Assembly (NCBI RefSeq): GCF_004784465.1
Contig: NZ_SRRU01000015.1
Span: forward strand, 36,116 to 100,115
Reading direction: 5' to 3'
DNA: 64,000 nucleotides
Source: Streptomyces griseoluteus
GTDB taxonomy: Bacteria; Actinomycetota; Actinomycetes; Streptomycetales; Streptomycetaceae
Part shown: positions 34,865 through 43,383 of the stretch, in pieces
Position numbering within the stretch: position 1 is the first letter of the stretch
Layout: every line of letters starts with the position of its first letter
Notes under the pieces: generated by a model
Seen by the model: the letters and a program-made list of their open reading frames with translations, nothing else
What the model was told of the DNA's origin: nothing
Database searches by the model: none
Translations under genes and position numbers: made by a program

Positions 34865-35380
34865 ATGCCGAAGGCCCTGCGTGTGGAGTTGATGTCTGAT
34901 CAGGAGTGCGAGGTGCGTGAGCGTCTGCGGGCACGTGGTCTCACGCCGGGCACCAGACCGCGTCTGGAGTGCACACGGCTGGTGGGACGGGGCCTGACCG
35001 TGCCCAAGGTCGCTGACCTGCTCGAATGTAACGACGTCACCGTGCGTGGTGCGGTCCACCGCTTCGCGGCACGCGGGTTGGACGCGCTGACGGATGCCCC
35101 ACGCCCGGGGCGCCTCGGTCACCCGTGAGGACGGCGAGGCGCTGGCTGCCCTACTGGACGAGTCCGCCCGGCAGGGCCGTACCTGGACTGCCGCCGCGTG
35201 GTGTGACTGGCTGGCCGCGGAACGGGGCGTCCGGGTCTCGGCGGCCTGGCTGACAGAGGCGCTCCACCGGCACGGATTCCGGTGGAAACGACCCGGGGAC
35301 ACGCTGCGGCACAAGGCCGACCCCGTCCTCCAGCAGGCCGCGCGGGCCCAGCTGGGGGCTCGGGCCGGGCATAGGGTCGG
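34865..35380 (+). pseudogene. IS630-family transposase 5' part, truncated
   Basis: The first frame (34865-35128) has the paired helix-turn-helix: LTVPKVADLLECNDVTVRGA and AARGLDALTDAPRPGR. The second frame (35094 on) continues ASVTREDGEALAALLDES and VRVSAAWLTEALHRHGFRWK, the second winged helix. The DDE catalytic domain is absent after about 35370, so the element is dead. Two overlapping frames are normal for IS630. Confidence 0.75.
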
Positions 35381-35523
35381 TGCTCCACGACCTGTGCGAG
35401 TCGGTCGAGGGCATGTCCCCCCCTGCGAAGACTGGGCCGTCGGCCGTCCGTTCACGAGGGACGCATGCTGGAGTGGGCCGACCTGCACCACCCCTGTGTG
35501 ACCGAGCGGGAGTTGACCGCGCG

Positions 35524-35850
35524 GTGACGGTCCACGACGAGCGGGACCTGATCCGGCAGATCGAGAGTCATCTGCTGCTGGCCGCCGCCCGGGAGGAGGG
35601 TCGTACCGCCGCCCTACGCCTCAACTCCCGGCTGGGCTGGCTCACCGACAGTCAACGGGATGCTGTAGAGGAGCACTTCGAGACCGAGTAGCTGGCGCTG
35701 GCCCGGCTCTCGTGGCGGCGTACGGCCGAGCGGGCGAAGGAGCTGCGGCAGGCGTACGAGTCGTGTTACCGGGTACTCCGCCGCTGACCTGCTGTGTGCT
35801 GGGGTGCGCGGTGCTCGCGGCGGCGGCCCTGGTGGTGTCCGTCGCGGCGT
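35524..35850 (+). pseudogene. Helical protein with C-terminal membrane anchor, broken
   Basis: GTG 35524 starts DERDLIRQIESHLLLAAARE and continues to a TAG at 35689-35691; the same frame goes on LALARLSWRRTAERAKELRQ to a TGA at 35785, after which another frame gives the hydrophobic CCVLGCAVLAAAALVVSVAA. One amber codon and one frameshift therefore break a roughly 105-residue helical, tail-anchored protein of a kind seen in Streptomyces. Its function is not known to me. Confidence 0.5.
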
Positions 35851-36153
35851 CAATAGCGGACTGGCCGGTTGGCCCTCGTACCGCCGGCCGGCGTTGGCCA
35901 GGCGCTGGTGAACCCCAACCGGAAGCGAGCGCCGCCGGAGAGCATCTTCCGGCAGGCGCCGTCTGCGTCGTCCAGTCGAGGCGTCGTAACCTCGTCACAG
36001 TGCGGCCCGACGACAAGCTGCACGTCGCCGTATACGTCATGGGGAAGCCTGTCGAGCGTGACTCCGGGTCCGCTCTCGGCGACGTCAGCGTTGCGCCGCC
36101 TAACCAGTGACGCAGGCCGGCAAGCCCTGACGAGCGGGGACGGGTCTCTCCGG

Positions 36154-36954
36154 TCACGGACGGCGCCAGGCGTCGTCGGGCAGGTGGCTGCCGGCTTGCG
36201 GGCCCATCCGCAGCATGCCCCCGTCGACCACCCACGAGGCGCCCGTGACATAGGAGGCGTCGGGCCCCGCGAGGAACGCGATGACAGCCGCGACCTCGCG
36301 GGCGTCCCCAGGCCGTCCCAGTGGTATGCCGGGGCGCCGCTCGGCGTCGACGTCGGCGTCCTCCTGGCCCGTCATCGGCGTGGCGATCTCCCCAGGGGCG
36401 ACGGCATTGACGGTGATCCCATGTTCGGCCAGCTCGAGCGCCATGACTTGGGTGAGCAGCCCGAGGCCGCCTTTGGCCGCGCAATACGGTGCCGCGCCCA
36501 CACGAGGCTGGTGTTCGTGGACGCTCGTGACGTTGACGATCCGGCCGCCGTCACCTTGAGCGATCATGTGGCGGGCGGCACGCTGGGAGCACAGGAAAGG
36601 CCCGACGAGGTCGACGTCCAGGACTTGGCGCACCGTGCCGAGGTCCAGTTCGAGAAACGGCGTCATGGTGCCGGTTCCCGCATTGTTGACCAGCACATCT
36701 ATCCTGCCGAGCCGTTCCGCCAGCCGGTCGACGACATCGGCGCCCTCCGGCAGGCTGGTGAGGTCCAACTGTTCGACCTCGGCGCGGCGTCCGGCCTTGC
36801 GGACCTCGTCCGCCGTCCGTTGTGCGCCTTCGCGGTCGTGGTGCCAGGTCACGCCGATGTCCAGGCCGGCTTCGGCCAGCCGGACCGCGGCGGCCCTGCC
36901 GATTCCCGAGTCGGACCCGGTGACCAGGGCGACGGGTGTGGTGTGCGACTTCAT
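36154..36954 (-). CDS. SDR-family NAD(P)-dependent oxidoreductase
   Basis: 266 residues from ATG 36954 with CTGGAG upstream. Classical SDR signature: TGSDSGIGRAAAVRLAEAG (cofactor loop, about 11-29), LVNNAG near 90, catalytic Ser in NVTSVHEHQ, and YCAAKGG (Tyr-Lys). The C-terminal ASYVTGASWVVDGGML is the usual subunit-interface end. It resembles glucose-1-dehydrogenase/3-oxoacyl-ACP reductase paralogues; the substrate is not inferable. Transcribed alone. Confidence 0.9.
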   Translation of the reverse strand: MKSHTTPVALVTGSDSGIGRAAAVRLAEAGLDIGVTWHHDREGAQRTADEVRKAGRRAEVEQLDLTSLPEGADVVDRLAERLGRIDVLVNNAGTGTMTPFLELDLGTVRQVLDVDLVGPFLCSQRAARHMIAQGDGGRIVNVTSVHEHQPRVGAAPYCAAKGGLGLLTQVMALELAEHGITVNAVAPGEIATPMTGQEDADVDAERRPGIPLGRPGDAREVAAVIAFLAGPDASYVTGASWVVDGGMLRMGPQAGSHLPDDAWRRP

Positions 36955-37404
36955 GTCGGCTCCAGGTCGAATGAGTGCTTCGAGACGACCGTTCCGCGAG
37001 GGGCGCAAGGCCGCTCCCCACACCGGGTTCGGCCTCCCGTCGTGGCCATTGCTCCGAAGGGCCGGGACCGACCGGTGGACGGCGGCTCGCTCGTCACTCG
37101 TCGGTGCCGACGAGTTCCCCGGCGAGCCGTCCTCAAGCACCGGCGAGCGGCGGCGCCGGTCGAGTGTGCTGCGATGTCGCTCCGAGCCACGCGCGGATGC
37201 CGACGTCACACATCGGCTCTCGCGTCGGAGACGCCACTGCTCAGGGCGTGTCCCTGAGCGAAGAGTGGCTGGCCGAAACGGTGCGTCGTCGACTCCAGCC
37301 CTGGGCCTACCGCTTCCTCGCCGACGACGGCCACTACGGGCTGCCGGAGCGGCCTCTGGGTGCCGTCGTTACCGTCAGGCGTAGCGTCACCGCAAACTGG
37401 CGCG
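36955..37404. other. Intergenic region with a short coding-like relic
   Basis: Around 37255-37380 on the plus strand a frame reads LSEEWLAETVRRRLQPWAYR, which looks protein-like but has no clear start or family. The rest shows no coding. Confidence 0.3.
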
Positions 37405-37888
37405 TCAGCCGAGATAGGGCTGCTCACGGTGCTCCAGAAAGTGACGGATCCGGAGCCGCTGCGTGTGGTGCATCGACAGTTGATCGATCTCCTCCGGCTG
37501 GACGAACCGCAGCTCCGTGGACTCGTCCGAGATCGCGATTCGGTCGCCGACCGTGCGGGCGGTGAAGCAGATGTTGAACTGTCGGCGCACCTCACCGTCC
37601 GAGTAGGCGATGACGTGGCGAGCGTCGGTGTACGTGCCCACGAGCCCGGTGATCTCTACGTCCAGACCCGTTTCCTCCTTCACCTCGCGGACGGCCGTTC
37701 CCGGGAGTGAGTCGGTCATCTCCATGCCGCCACCGGGCAACGCCCAGAGCGTTATCCCGGCGGCGATGAAGGAGCACGCGACCTTCATCGTCGGTGACCA
37801 CGGAGACGCGGCGACCACGTTGCGCGATCACCTGGAGTGCTCTTTGCCCCGTGACCTGCCTGGAAGACCGTGCCTGCCGACGCATCAC
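37405..37888 (-). pseudogene. NUDIX hydrolase with frameshift
   Basis: The N-terminal frame (from about 37888) gives RRVSVVTDDEGRVLLHRRRD; the C-terminal frame resumes with WALPGGGMEM and AVREVKEETGLDVEITGLVG, then TYTDARHVIAYSDGEVRRQF. The NUDIX box is complete except that its first Glu is Asp. A one- or two-base deletion near 37757 breaks the frame between beta strands. The C-terminal frame alone could start at an internal codon, but would lack the first strands. Its 5' end overlaps the ISAs1 relic, whose arrival may have damaged it. Confidence 0.65.
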
Positions 37889-38280
37889 CCCTGCTTTCGC
37901 CTGCTCTTGACCGGCTGCGCGAGCAGTCCGACGTCGGGCCCGGGGAGGTGCCCGGCCTGCAGGAGCGGTTGGCGCGCGATCCGCGAGGAGTGCGCCGTGC
38001 CCTGGCCGTCGTACTCACGCTGACCGCGTGCGCGGTGCTGACCGGTGCGACCGCGCTGCTGGCGGTCGGCGAGTGGATCGCGGACGCGCCGCCGCACGTG
38101 CTGGAGCGACTCGGCGTGCGCCCCGATCCAGTGCTGCCCCGGAGGCCGGTGCCATCGGAGGCGCCGGTCCGCCGGCTGCTCGCCCGCATCGACGGTGATG
38201 CCCTGGATCGGGCGGTGGGCGGATGGCTCGCAGTGCGCCGGGAGGGAGATCTCTCCAGTGACCGGACGCTATCCGCCCTG
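37870..38280 (+). pseudogene. ISAs1-family transposase, N-terminal part
   Basis: GTG 37870 begins LSPALDRLREQSDVGPGEVP, then DPRGVRRALAVVLTLTACAV, LLAVGEWIADAPPHVLERL and RLLARIDGDALDRAVGGWLA: the conserved N-terminal domain of ISAs1 transposases. The sequence loses similarity after about 38245, and the catalytic core is missing. Possibly the other half of the relic at 25003-25245. Confidence 0.75.
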
Positions 38281-38440
38281 CAGGTTGCGCCCTGCAGGTT
38301 GCGTCAGTAGGGACGTTGAGACCCGCTCTTCCATATGACTGAGCACCCGCCGAAACGCCCGGCAGAGGTTTCGGGCGGCAGGGGCACGCTGGGCGACCGC
38401 GTCGCCGTCGGTGCGGGCGTACGGCTCCAGCATCGTCACG
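38281..38440. other. Short non-coding stretch
   Basis: CCCTGCAGGTTGCG is directly repeated at about 38276-38303, at the break point of the ISAs1 relic. Nothing else seen. Confidence 0.35.
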
Positions 38441-38650
38441 TCAGCTTGTGCCCTCCACGTGGGGGCGGGCCAGGTGGCGCAGCAGGGAGGTCTTGTCCCA
38501 CACATGCCAGCGCGCACCGCACACGGGGTCGGTTTCGTAGGTCACCTCCGCGGGGAAACCGTCGGCCTTGACCCGCTCGGCGGGCGGTCCGGAGAGCACC
38601 CTGGCGCATCGGGGGCAACGTTCCGGGGTGCGCATGGGGTACATGCCCAT
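38441..38650 (-). CDS. Small zinc-ribbon protein
   Basis: 69 residues from ATG 38650, preceded by CAGGAAA. CPRCARVLSGPP and DPVCGARWHVWD, with later His residues (LLRHLARPH), suggest a C2-CH zinc site. It lies 49 bases after the DUF3293 gene on the same strand, so the two may share a transcript. Role unknown; it may bind nucleic acid or a partner. Confidence 0.55.
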   Translation of the reverse strand: MGMYPMRTPERCPRCARVLSGPPAERVKADGFPAEVTYETDPVCGARWHVWDKTSLLRHLARPHVEGTS

Positions 38651-38699
38651 CGTTTTCCTGTTCCTGGTGCTGTTGTTTCGGCGTCCGGTCGCGGGTCCG

Positions 38700-39212
38700 T
38701 CAGACGGTCGGACAAGTGACAAAGCTTTGACCCCTGTTGGTGAACGCCGTCCATCCCTGGACGTCCGTCACGCCGCTGTCGCAGGACAGCAGCTGCCAGG
38801 CACCGGGGGTCCAGGCGAAGACCGCGTCCTGGCGGAGGCACCGTCCCAGTTCACGTGCCGCCGAGTCGCTCAAGCCGACGATGGCGACGCTCTGCTCCAT
38901 GTGTGTGCCGTGCGCATCACCTCCCGCTGCGGGCCACCACGCGAGCCCTCGCCGGTCAAGTTCGTCGAGGAGCAGGGCCTGAGCGCGGGCGTTGTCCGCG
39001 GCGAGGGCGGGACGGCCGTGAGGGTCGCACGCCGTGACGACGTGGAGGGCGGCGGTTCCCGCAGGTCCGGGGAGGTGGGGGAAAAGGCCATCGGCCGTGC
39101 CCCGCGGACGCGGTGCGACCCGTACCGTCCGGTCCGGGAATCGGATATCGACGACCGTCCGCCGGTAGAGATCCCAGTTCGGGGGTGTGGTCGCAGCGTC
39201 AGTGACCTGCAT
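38700..39212 (-). CDS. DUF3293 domain protein
   Basis: 170 residues from ATG 39212 with AGGAGG six bases upstream. LHVVTACDPHGRPALAADNA, then LLLDELDRRGLAWWPAAGG and DAVFAWTPGAWQLLSC match DUF3293 along its length. The family is widespread and uncharacterised. Probably co-transcribed with the zinc-ribbon gene downstream. Confidence 0.8.
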   Translation of the reverse strand: MQVTDAATTPPNWDLYRRTVVDIRFPDRTVRVAPRPRGTADGLFPHLPGPAGTAALHVVTACDPHGRPALAADNARAQALLLDELDRRGLAWWPAAGGDAHGTHMEQSVAIVGLSDSAARELGRCLRQDAVFAWTPGAWQLLSCDSGVTDVQGWTAFTNRGQSFVTCPTV

Positions 39213-39628
39213 GAGGCCCTCCTGTGGACGAAGGACCCCCTTACCCACCGGCAGGGAGATCGGTGCTCTCTCCCACAAGGCCGTGGAAGCCGGTCCTCGG
39301 CGCAATCGGCGTCGTGACCGGGCGGAACTATGCCACACCACCGGTCAAGGGGCACAGCGTTGTGGATCACATTGCGCAAAATCCGGACAGGTGTTGGCTT
39401 CGCGCCCGGTCACGAGTTTCAGCGTCAAGCCCCGGCTTGCTGGGCGACACCCCGCTCGCCGCGCATGCCCCAGGTGACGACCAGCCCAGCGCGCGGTGCG
39501 TTGGGAAACGGCAGATCACCGGGTGTCGAACTCAAGAACCTCGTCGCCCTCGAGTTCGAGCTGTAACCCGGTCGGGGGCGCCGGGACGGGAGAGCAGGAA
39601 CGGAGGCCGGGGAGAGCTGCGGCAGCAG

Positions 39629-39927
39629 GAGTGTTACGGATGGTGCCGCTGGCCGGGGAGCTGACCGCGTCACTGATCAGCCGGGCCGCGGACCGGACCC
39701 GGCCGGAGGGCGACCATGGGCTGTTCGCGTCGAACGTCGAGGTGGGCACCCACCTCGTCCTTGATGCCGAGCTGGCCGTTTGCCGCACCGGCGAAGTCAC
39801 CCTGGTCAGCCGCCTGCCCCGCTCCTGCGGGCCCGGCGAACTGGTCCTGACGGACCGCGAGTTTCTCGGCGTGCATCTCGGCAGCGATGCCGGCCCCTGT
39901 GACCGCAGCGCCCGCGGACCGCCGTAG
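39629..39927 (+). CDS. Unrecognised coding fragment
   Basis: About 100 residues with strong Streptomyces codon use: VPLAGELTASLISRAADRTR, then VEVGTHLVLDAELAVCRTGE and GELVLTDREFLGVHLG. The end merges into a transposase relic on the opposite strand near 39884, so the 3' end is cut. No family is recognised. The start (GTG at 39629) is uncertain. Confidence 0.4.
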
Positions 39928-40112
39928 TCCCACATCCGCCGCCACCGCTGCACCGAGCGGACGCTGGCCCTCAGGTCCGTGGCGATCACCGAGCTCGCCT
40001 CGCCCTGAGCGAACCTCTCGGCCGCCTTCAGCCATAACTCCTCGCGGAACTCCTGCCGTTCGGCGGTCAGCCCGCCCCCTTGTGGATACCGCGTGCCCCG
40101 GTGATACCGCAC
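39884..40112 (-). pseudogene. IS630-type transposase 5' fragment
   Basis: LTAERQEFREELWLKAAERF, GEASSVIATDLRASVRSVQR and YGGPRALRSQGPASLPR form the N-terminal helix-turn-helix of an IS630-type transposase. Similarity ends sharply at PASLPR, where the plus-strand coding fragment begins. Confidence 0.7.
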
Positions 40113-40244
40113 GGACGACCAGCCATCAGCCCCTACGACACCGTGAGTTCCACCTCAGTAGCTGGCCACGGGGCGTGTCGAGGGTCTGGCGGATGCGCGG
40201 CCTACGGCACCGCCGACAGGAATCGTCCCCGCGGGGGGTGACTT

Positions 40245-40970
40245 TTACGCGGGGCCGGCTGCCCCGCTGGGCGATCCTTCCCGGTCTGCGGGGGCGAGTC
40301 CCTGGGAAACCGGGAGACGGCCGTGCAAAAGGAGGCTGACGAGCTGGTCGACCACCGCCTCGTCCGGCGCAGTGCGGTTCACCGCGGCCAGGTACACGAC
40401 CGTTCCGGAGTAGATGTCGACCATCAGTGACGTATCGGTGTCCGGCGGCAACCGGCCTGCGAGGCGGGCCCGCTCCAGCAGGTTCACGACCGAAGCGCGG
40501 CGGGGCTCGATGAGCTCGGCGAAGGCACCAGTGCCGGTGGGATCCTCGATCACGTCGGCGAGAAGCGCCGGAAGGATCAGGCACGTGGGCAGGGCGGAGA
40601 CGAGATCGATGGTGAGACGGACGGCGGTGCGCAGGTCGGCTTCCAGATCACCGGTCTCGTCGATGGCAGGCAGGGGGACTTCCCCACGGAGTGATTCGAT
40701 CACGAGTGCGGCCTTGTTCGGCCACCACCGGTAGATGGTGGCCTTGCTGACCCCGGCCCGCCGGGCGATGCCATCGAAGGCGAGGCGCTGGTACCCGACC
40801 TCGCCGAGGAGGTCTTTCGTGGCCCTGAGCACCGCTTTGTGAGACTCCTGGCTGCGCCGCCGCGAGTCATGCGTAATGCGGTCGGGCTCGGCGCACTCAG
40901 GAATCATCGTGTCCGACCGGCCGCCCTGCGACCTAGGAGCGTCCACCGCATGCCTCCCTGTGTGAGCCAT
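40245..40970 (-). CDS. TetR/AcrR-family regulator
   Basis: Up to 241 residues; an internal ATG at 40907 would give 220. The DNA-binding domain has LRATKDLLGEVGYQRLAFDG and ARRAGVSKATIYRWWPNKAA (about 50-90). The C-terminal domain (TetR_C with LPTCLILPALLADVIEDP) is typical of AefR-like members. A palindrome 42 bases upstream is a plausible own operator. No target gene is adjacent; the closest downstream gene is a transposase relic. Confidence 0.9.
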   Translation of the reverse strand: MAHTGRHAVDAPRSQGGRSDTMIPECAEPDRITHDSRRRSQESHKAVLRATKDLLGEVGYQRLAFDGIARRAGVSKATIYRWWPNKAALVIESLRGEVPLPAIDETGDLEADLRTAVRLTIDLVSALPTCLILPALLADVIEDPTGTGAFAELIEPRRASVVNLLERARLAGRLPPDTDTSLMVDIYSGTVVYLAAVNRTAPDEAVVDQLVSLLLHGRLPVSQGLAPADREGSPSGAAGPA

Positions 40971-41011
40971 TGACCCCGTTGACTTCGTCCATAAAACGAG
41001 CCAATGTTAAT

Positions 41012-41026
41012 GAAACGGGGCGTTTC
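41012..41026. promoter_or_regulatory. 15-bp palindromic operator
   Basis: GAAACG and CGTTTC flank GGG. The site lies 42 bases before the longer TetR start and about 200 bases before the Trp/Gly-repeat gene. Form and place fit autoregulation. Confidence 0.6.
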
Positions 41027-41223
41027 GTACCGTAAAGCCCCGTCTTGTAGTCAATAGTAAGATCCGCAAGCCTGCCTGGGAAACTGCTGTCACTCGTCCA
41101 GTGCCTCCGGCGGGTGGATCACCGCGTGCCGGACCCGCGCGCAGGATCCGGCGCGCGTGGGCGTTCCCCTTGAGCGCCCGCGATCCTTGTTTCTGTTTCG
41201 ACCCCCAGAAGGGGGTACATAAG

Positions 41224-41655
41224 ATGCGCGCAACTACGAGCAAGATGCGGCGCATAGCCGCTGTGGTGTGCACGGCTCCCCTCTTTGCCATCGCGGCCGG
41301 AGCCGGCGCAGCCAGTGCGGCCGCTTTCCCCTCGTCGTCCCATGTCGCCTCGGCTCCCTCCTACGACAGCAACAGCCGGGGAGATCGCTGCTTCTTCGGC
41401 GGCGGCTGGGGCTGGGGCTGGGGAGATCGTTGCTCCTTCAGCGACGGCTGGGGCTGGGGAGGCGGCAGCCACTTCGGCGACGGCTGGGGTTGGGGAGGCG
41501 GCGGCCACTCCGGCGACGGCTGGGGCTGGGGAGGCGGCGGCCACTCCGGCGACGGCTGGGGCTACGGTCACGGGTTCGGCGGCGATTATGGCTTCGGGGG
41601 TGACCACGGTGGCTATCACGGCGGCGGTGATCATGGTGGTGGGCATGGTTACTGA
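41224..41655 (+). CDS. Secreted Trp/Gly-rich repeat protein
   Basis: 143 residues from ATG 41224 with AGAAGGGGG upstream. A signal peptide (RRIAAVVCTAPLFAIAAGAG, about 8-27, cleavage near ASAAA) leads to a short spacer, then GWGWGWG, then tandem 12-residue units GDGWGWGGGGHS (about 75-115), and a Gly/His/Asp-rich tail (HGFGGDYGFGG, HGGYHGGGDHGGGHGY). Two cysteines precede the repeats. No family is recognised. Trp/Gly and His/Asp richness suggest a cell-surface or metal-binding material protein, but this is inference. It follows the TetR operator by about 200 bases. Confidence 0.75.
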   Translation: MRATTSKMRRIAAVVCTAPLFAIAAGAGAASAAAFPSSSHVASAPSYDSNSRGDRCFFGGGWGWGWGDRCSFSDGWGWGGGSHFGDGWGWGGGGHSGDGWGWGGGGHSGDGWGYGHGFGGDYGFGGDHGGYHGGGDHGGGHGY

Positions 41656-41793
41656 CGCTCCGGCGCAGTGAGCTGGCGTCAACGTGCGGCAGTTGTGTGA
41701 GTGCTGCATCCGGATGCCCGGTCAGATCGGGCATCCGGACCGCTCTGGTGCGGCGGGCCTCCCTATCGACCGGTGGACGGGCGGTGCGCAGCG

Positions 41794-43017
41794 TTGAAGA
41801 TCGTGTGTGTCGGTGCGGGGCCTGCGGGACTGTACTTCGCAATCTCGGCCAAGTTGCGCGACGCCGGGCACGAGATCACCGTGTACGACCGCGACCCACC
41901 CGCGGCGACCTACGGCTGGGGCGTCGTGTACTGGGACGACCTGCTGGACGTCCTCTACCGCAACGACCCCGAAAGCGCCCGGGAAGTCACAGCCAGGTCC
42001 GTGCTGTGGCAGGACCAGGAGGTGCGGGTACACGGCTCTGGCGGCGAGCAGACGGCGTACTTCGGGGGTTACGGATACAGCATCAGCCGATCCGCATTGC
42101 TCGAAGTCCTGGCCCGGCGTGCCGCGCAACTCGGCGTCGACGTCCGGTACGGCCACCGTGTCGCAGACGCCTCGACGCTTCCCGAGGCGGACCTTCTCGT
42201 GGCCGCCGACGGTGCGAACAGTCAGATCCGTGGACAGAGCGCGGGCTTCGGGACGCGCATCGAGGTCGGTCTCAATCCCTACATCTGGCTTGGCACGGAC
42301 CATGCCTTCCGCAGTTTCGTGTTCAACTTCGAGCGGACGTCTGCCGGATGGATCTGGTTTCACGCCTATCCGTCGGTCGCAGGAATCAGCACCTGCATCG
42401 TCGAATGCTCACCGCAGACCTGGCACGGTCTGGGACTCGACGAGCTGGCCCACGACCAGGGAATGGGACTGCTGGAGGACATCTTCAAACCCGCACTCGC
42501 CGGCCACCGCCTGATCAGCCGATCACGGAACGCATCGCCGCCTTGGCAGCGCTTCGCACACGTGACCAACAAGACCTGGTACCACGGCTCGACGGTACTC
42601 GTGGGCGACGCTGCCCATACCACCCACTTCACGCTCGGCTCGGGCACCAGACTGGCAATCATCGATGGGATCGTCCTCGCGCACAGCCTGCAGGAATACC
42701 TCGATGTGGAGGACGCGCTGCGGGAGTACGACCGCCATCGCCGCGCGGAACTCCATCCGGTGCAGGCGGCCGCGCGTACCAGCATGGCGTGGTTCGAGCA
42801 CTTGGACCAGTACGCCGACCGCGGTGCCGTGGCCTTCGCGCACGCCATGTCGGTACGCCTGGGCGGCCAGCACCCCTGGCACCAGCAGCTGCACCTTGCC
42901 ACCCAGACGGCTGCCGTTCGCACGACACGGCGCGCCTTCGCCACTGGCCGACGCTGGTACCTCGCCCGTCGGCGAGGCCAAGGGAAAGACAACCAGTGGT
43001 CGTGGCAGAAGCCGTAA
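41794..43017 (+). CDS. FAD-dependent aromatic-ring monooxygenase
   Basis: About 407 residues. The FAD fold is clear: KIVCVGAGPAGLYFAISAKL at the N-terminus, LLVAADGANSQIRG (DG motif, about 165), and VLVGDAAHTTHFTLGSGTRL (GD motif, about 275). TYGWGVVYWDDLLDVLYRND near 55 resembles the anthraniloyl-CoA/salicylyl-CoA and VioD hydroxylases. Start: TTG 41794 sits immediately at the fold; upstream GTG codons (41701, 41773) have no better ribosome site. The substrate is probably an aromatic acid or its CoA ester. No partner genes adjoin. Confidence 0.82.
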   Translation: MKIVCVGAGPAGLYFAISAKLRDAGHEITVYDRDPPAATYGWGVVYWDDLLDVLYRNDPESAREVTARSVLWQDQEVRVHGSGGEQTAYFGGYGYSISRSALLEVLARRAAQLGVDVRYGHRVADASTLPEADLLVAADGANSQIRGQSAGFGTRIEVGLNPYIWLGTDHAFRSFVFNFERTSAGWIWFHAYPSVAGISTCIVECSPQTWHGLGLDELAHDQGMGLLEDIFKPALAGHRLISRSRNASPPWQRFAHVTNKTWYHGSTVLVGDAAHTTHFTLGSGTRLAIIDGIVLAHSLQEYLDVEDALREYDRHRRAELHPVQAAARTSMAWFEHLDQYADRGAVAFAHAMSVRLGGQHPWHQQLHLATQTAAVRTTRRAFATGRRWYLARRRGQGKDNQWSWQKP

Positions 43018-43048
43018 CTCTGCAGTAGCTCCGCGGTGAACGGCGACG

Positions 43049-43273
43049 TCACCAGGGCGCCGCGCGCTGACGCTCCTCGAAGCGGACGACCTGCGCAAGG
43101 CTGTCCACCGCGTCTTGGACGTCTTCGCCGAGGCCGCGGAACTCGACCGTGAACGTGTCCAGCGGGAGGCTCAGTTTCATGCCGTCCAGGCTGCGTTCCG
43201 GGGGCGCCGCAACGGTTTTCGTATCGCCCGCAGTGGACCACGGCTGGACGGGCTCACCGAATTCGCCGACCAT
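43049..43273 (-). CDS. Small hypothetical protein
   Basis: 74 residues with strong codon bias in this frame: MKLSLPLDTFTVEFRGLGED, then VQDAVDSLAQVVRFEERQRA. No family recognised, and the frame extends upstream without a better start, so it may be the tail of a truncated gene. The plus-strand reading of the same region has weaker codon bias. Confidence 0.4.
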   Translation of the reverse strand: MVGEFGEPVQPWSTAGDTKTVAAPPERSLDGMKLSLPLDTFTVEFRGLGEDVQDAVDSLAQVVRFEERQRAAPW

Positions 43274-43383
43274 CTCGCGGAGTTGCTCACCGAAGACTCG
43301 GGGGCCTCACAGCATGCCCAGGCGACGGCCTGGCCCGGCGCGGCGGCCATGACCCACCCGCACCGCCGCCCCCCCGTCGGGCC

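Noticed and set aside
41285..41671. Second frame through the Trp/Gly repeat
   Set aside because: It gives only Ala/Thr-rich repeats, without signal peptide or ribosome site; it is a by-product of the DNA repeat.
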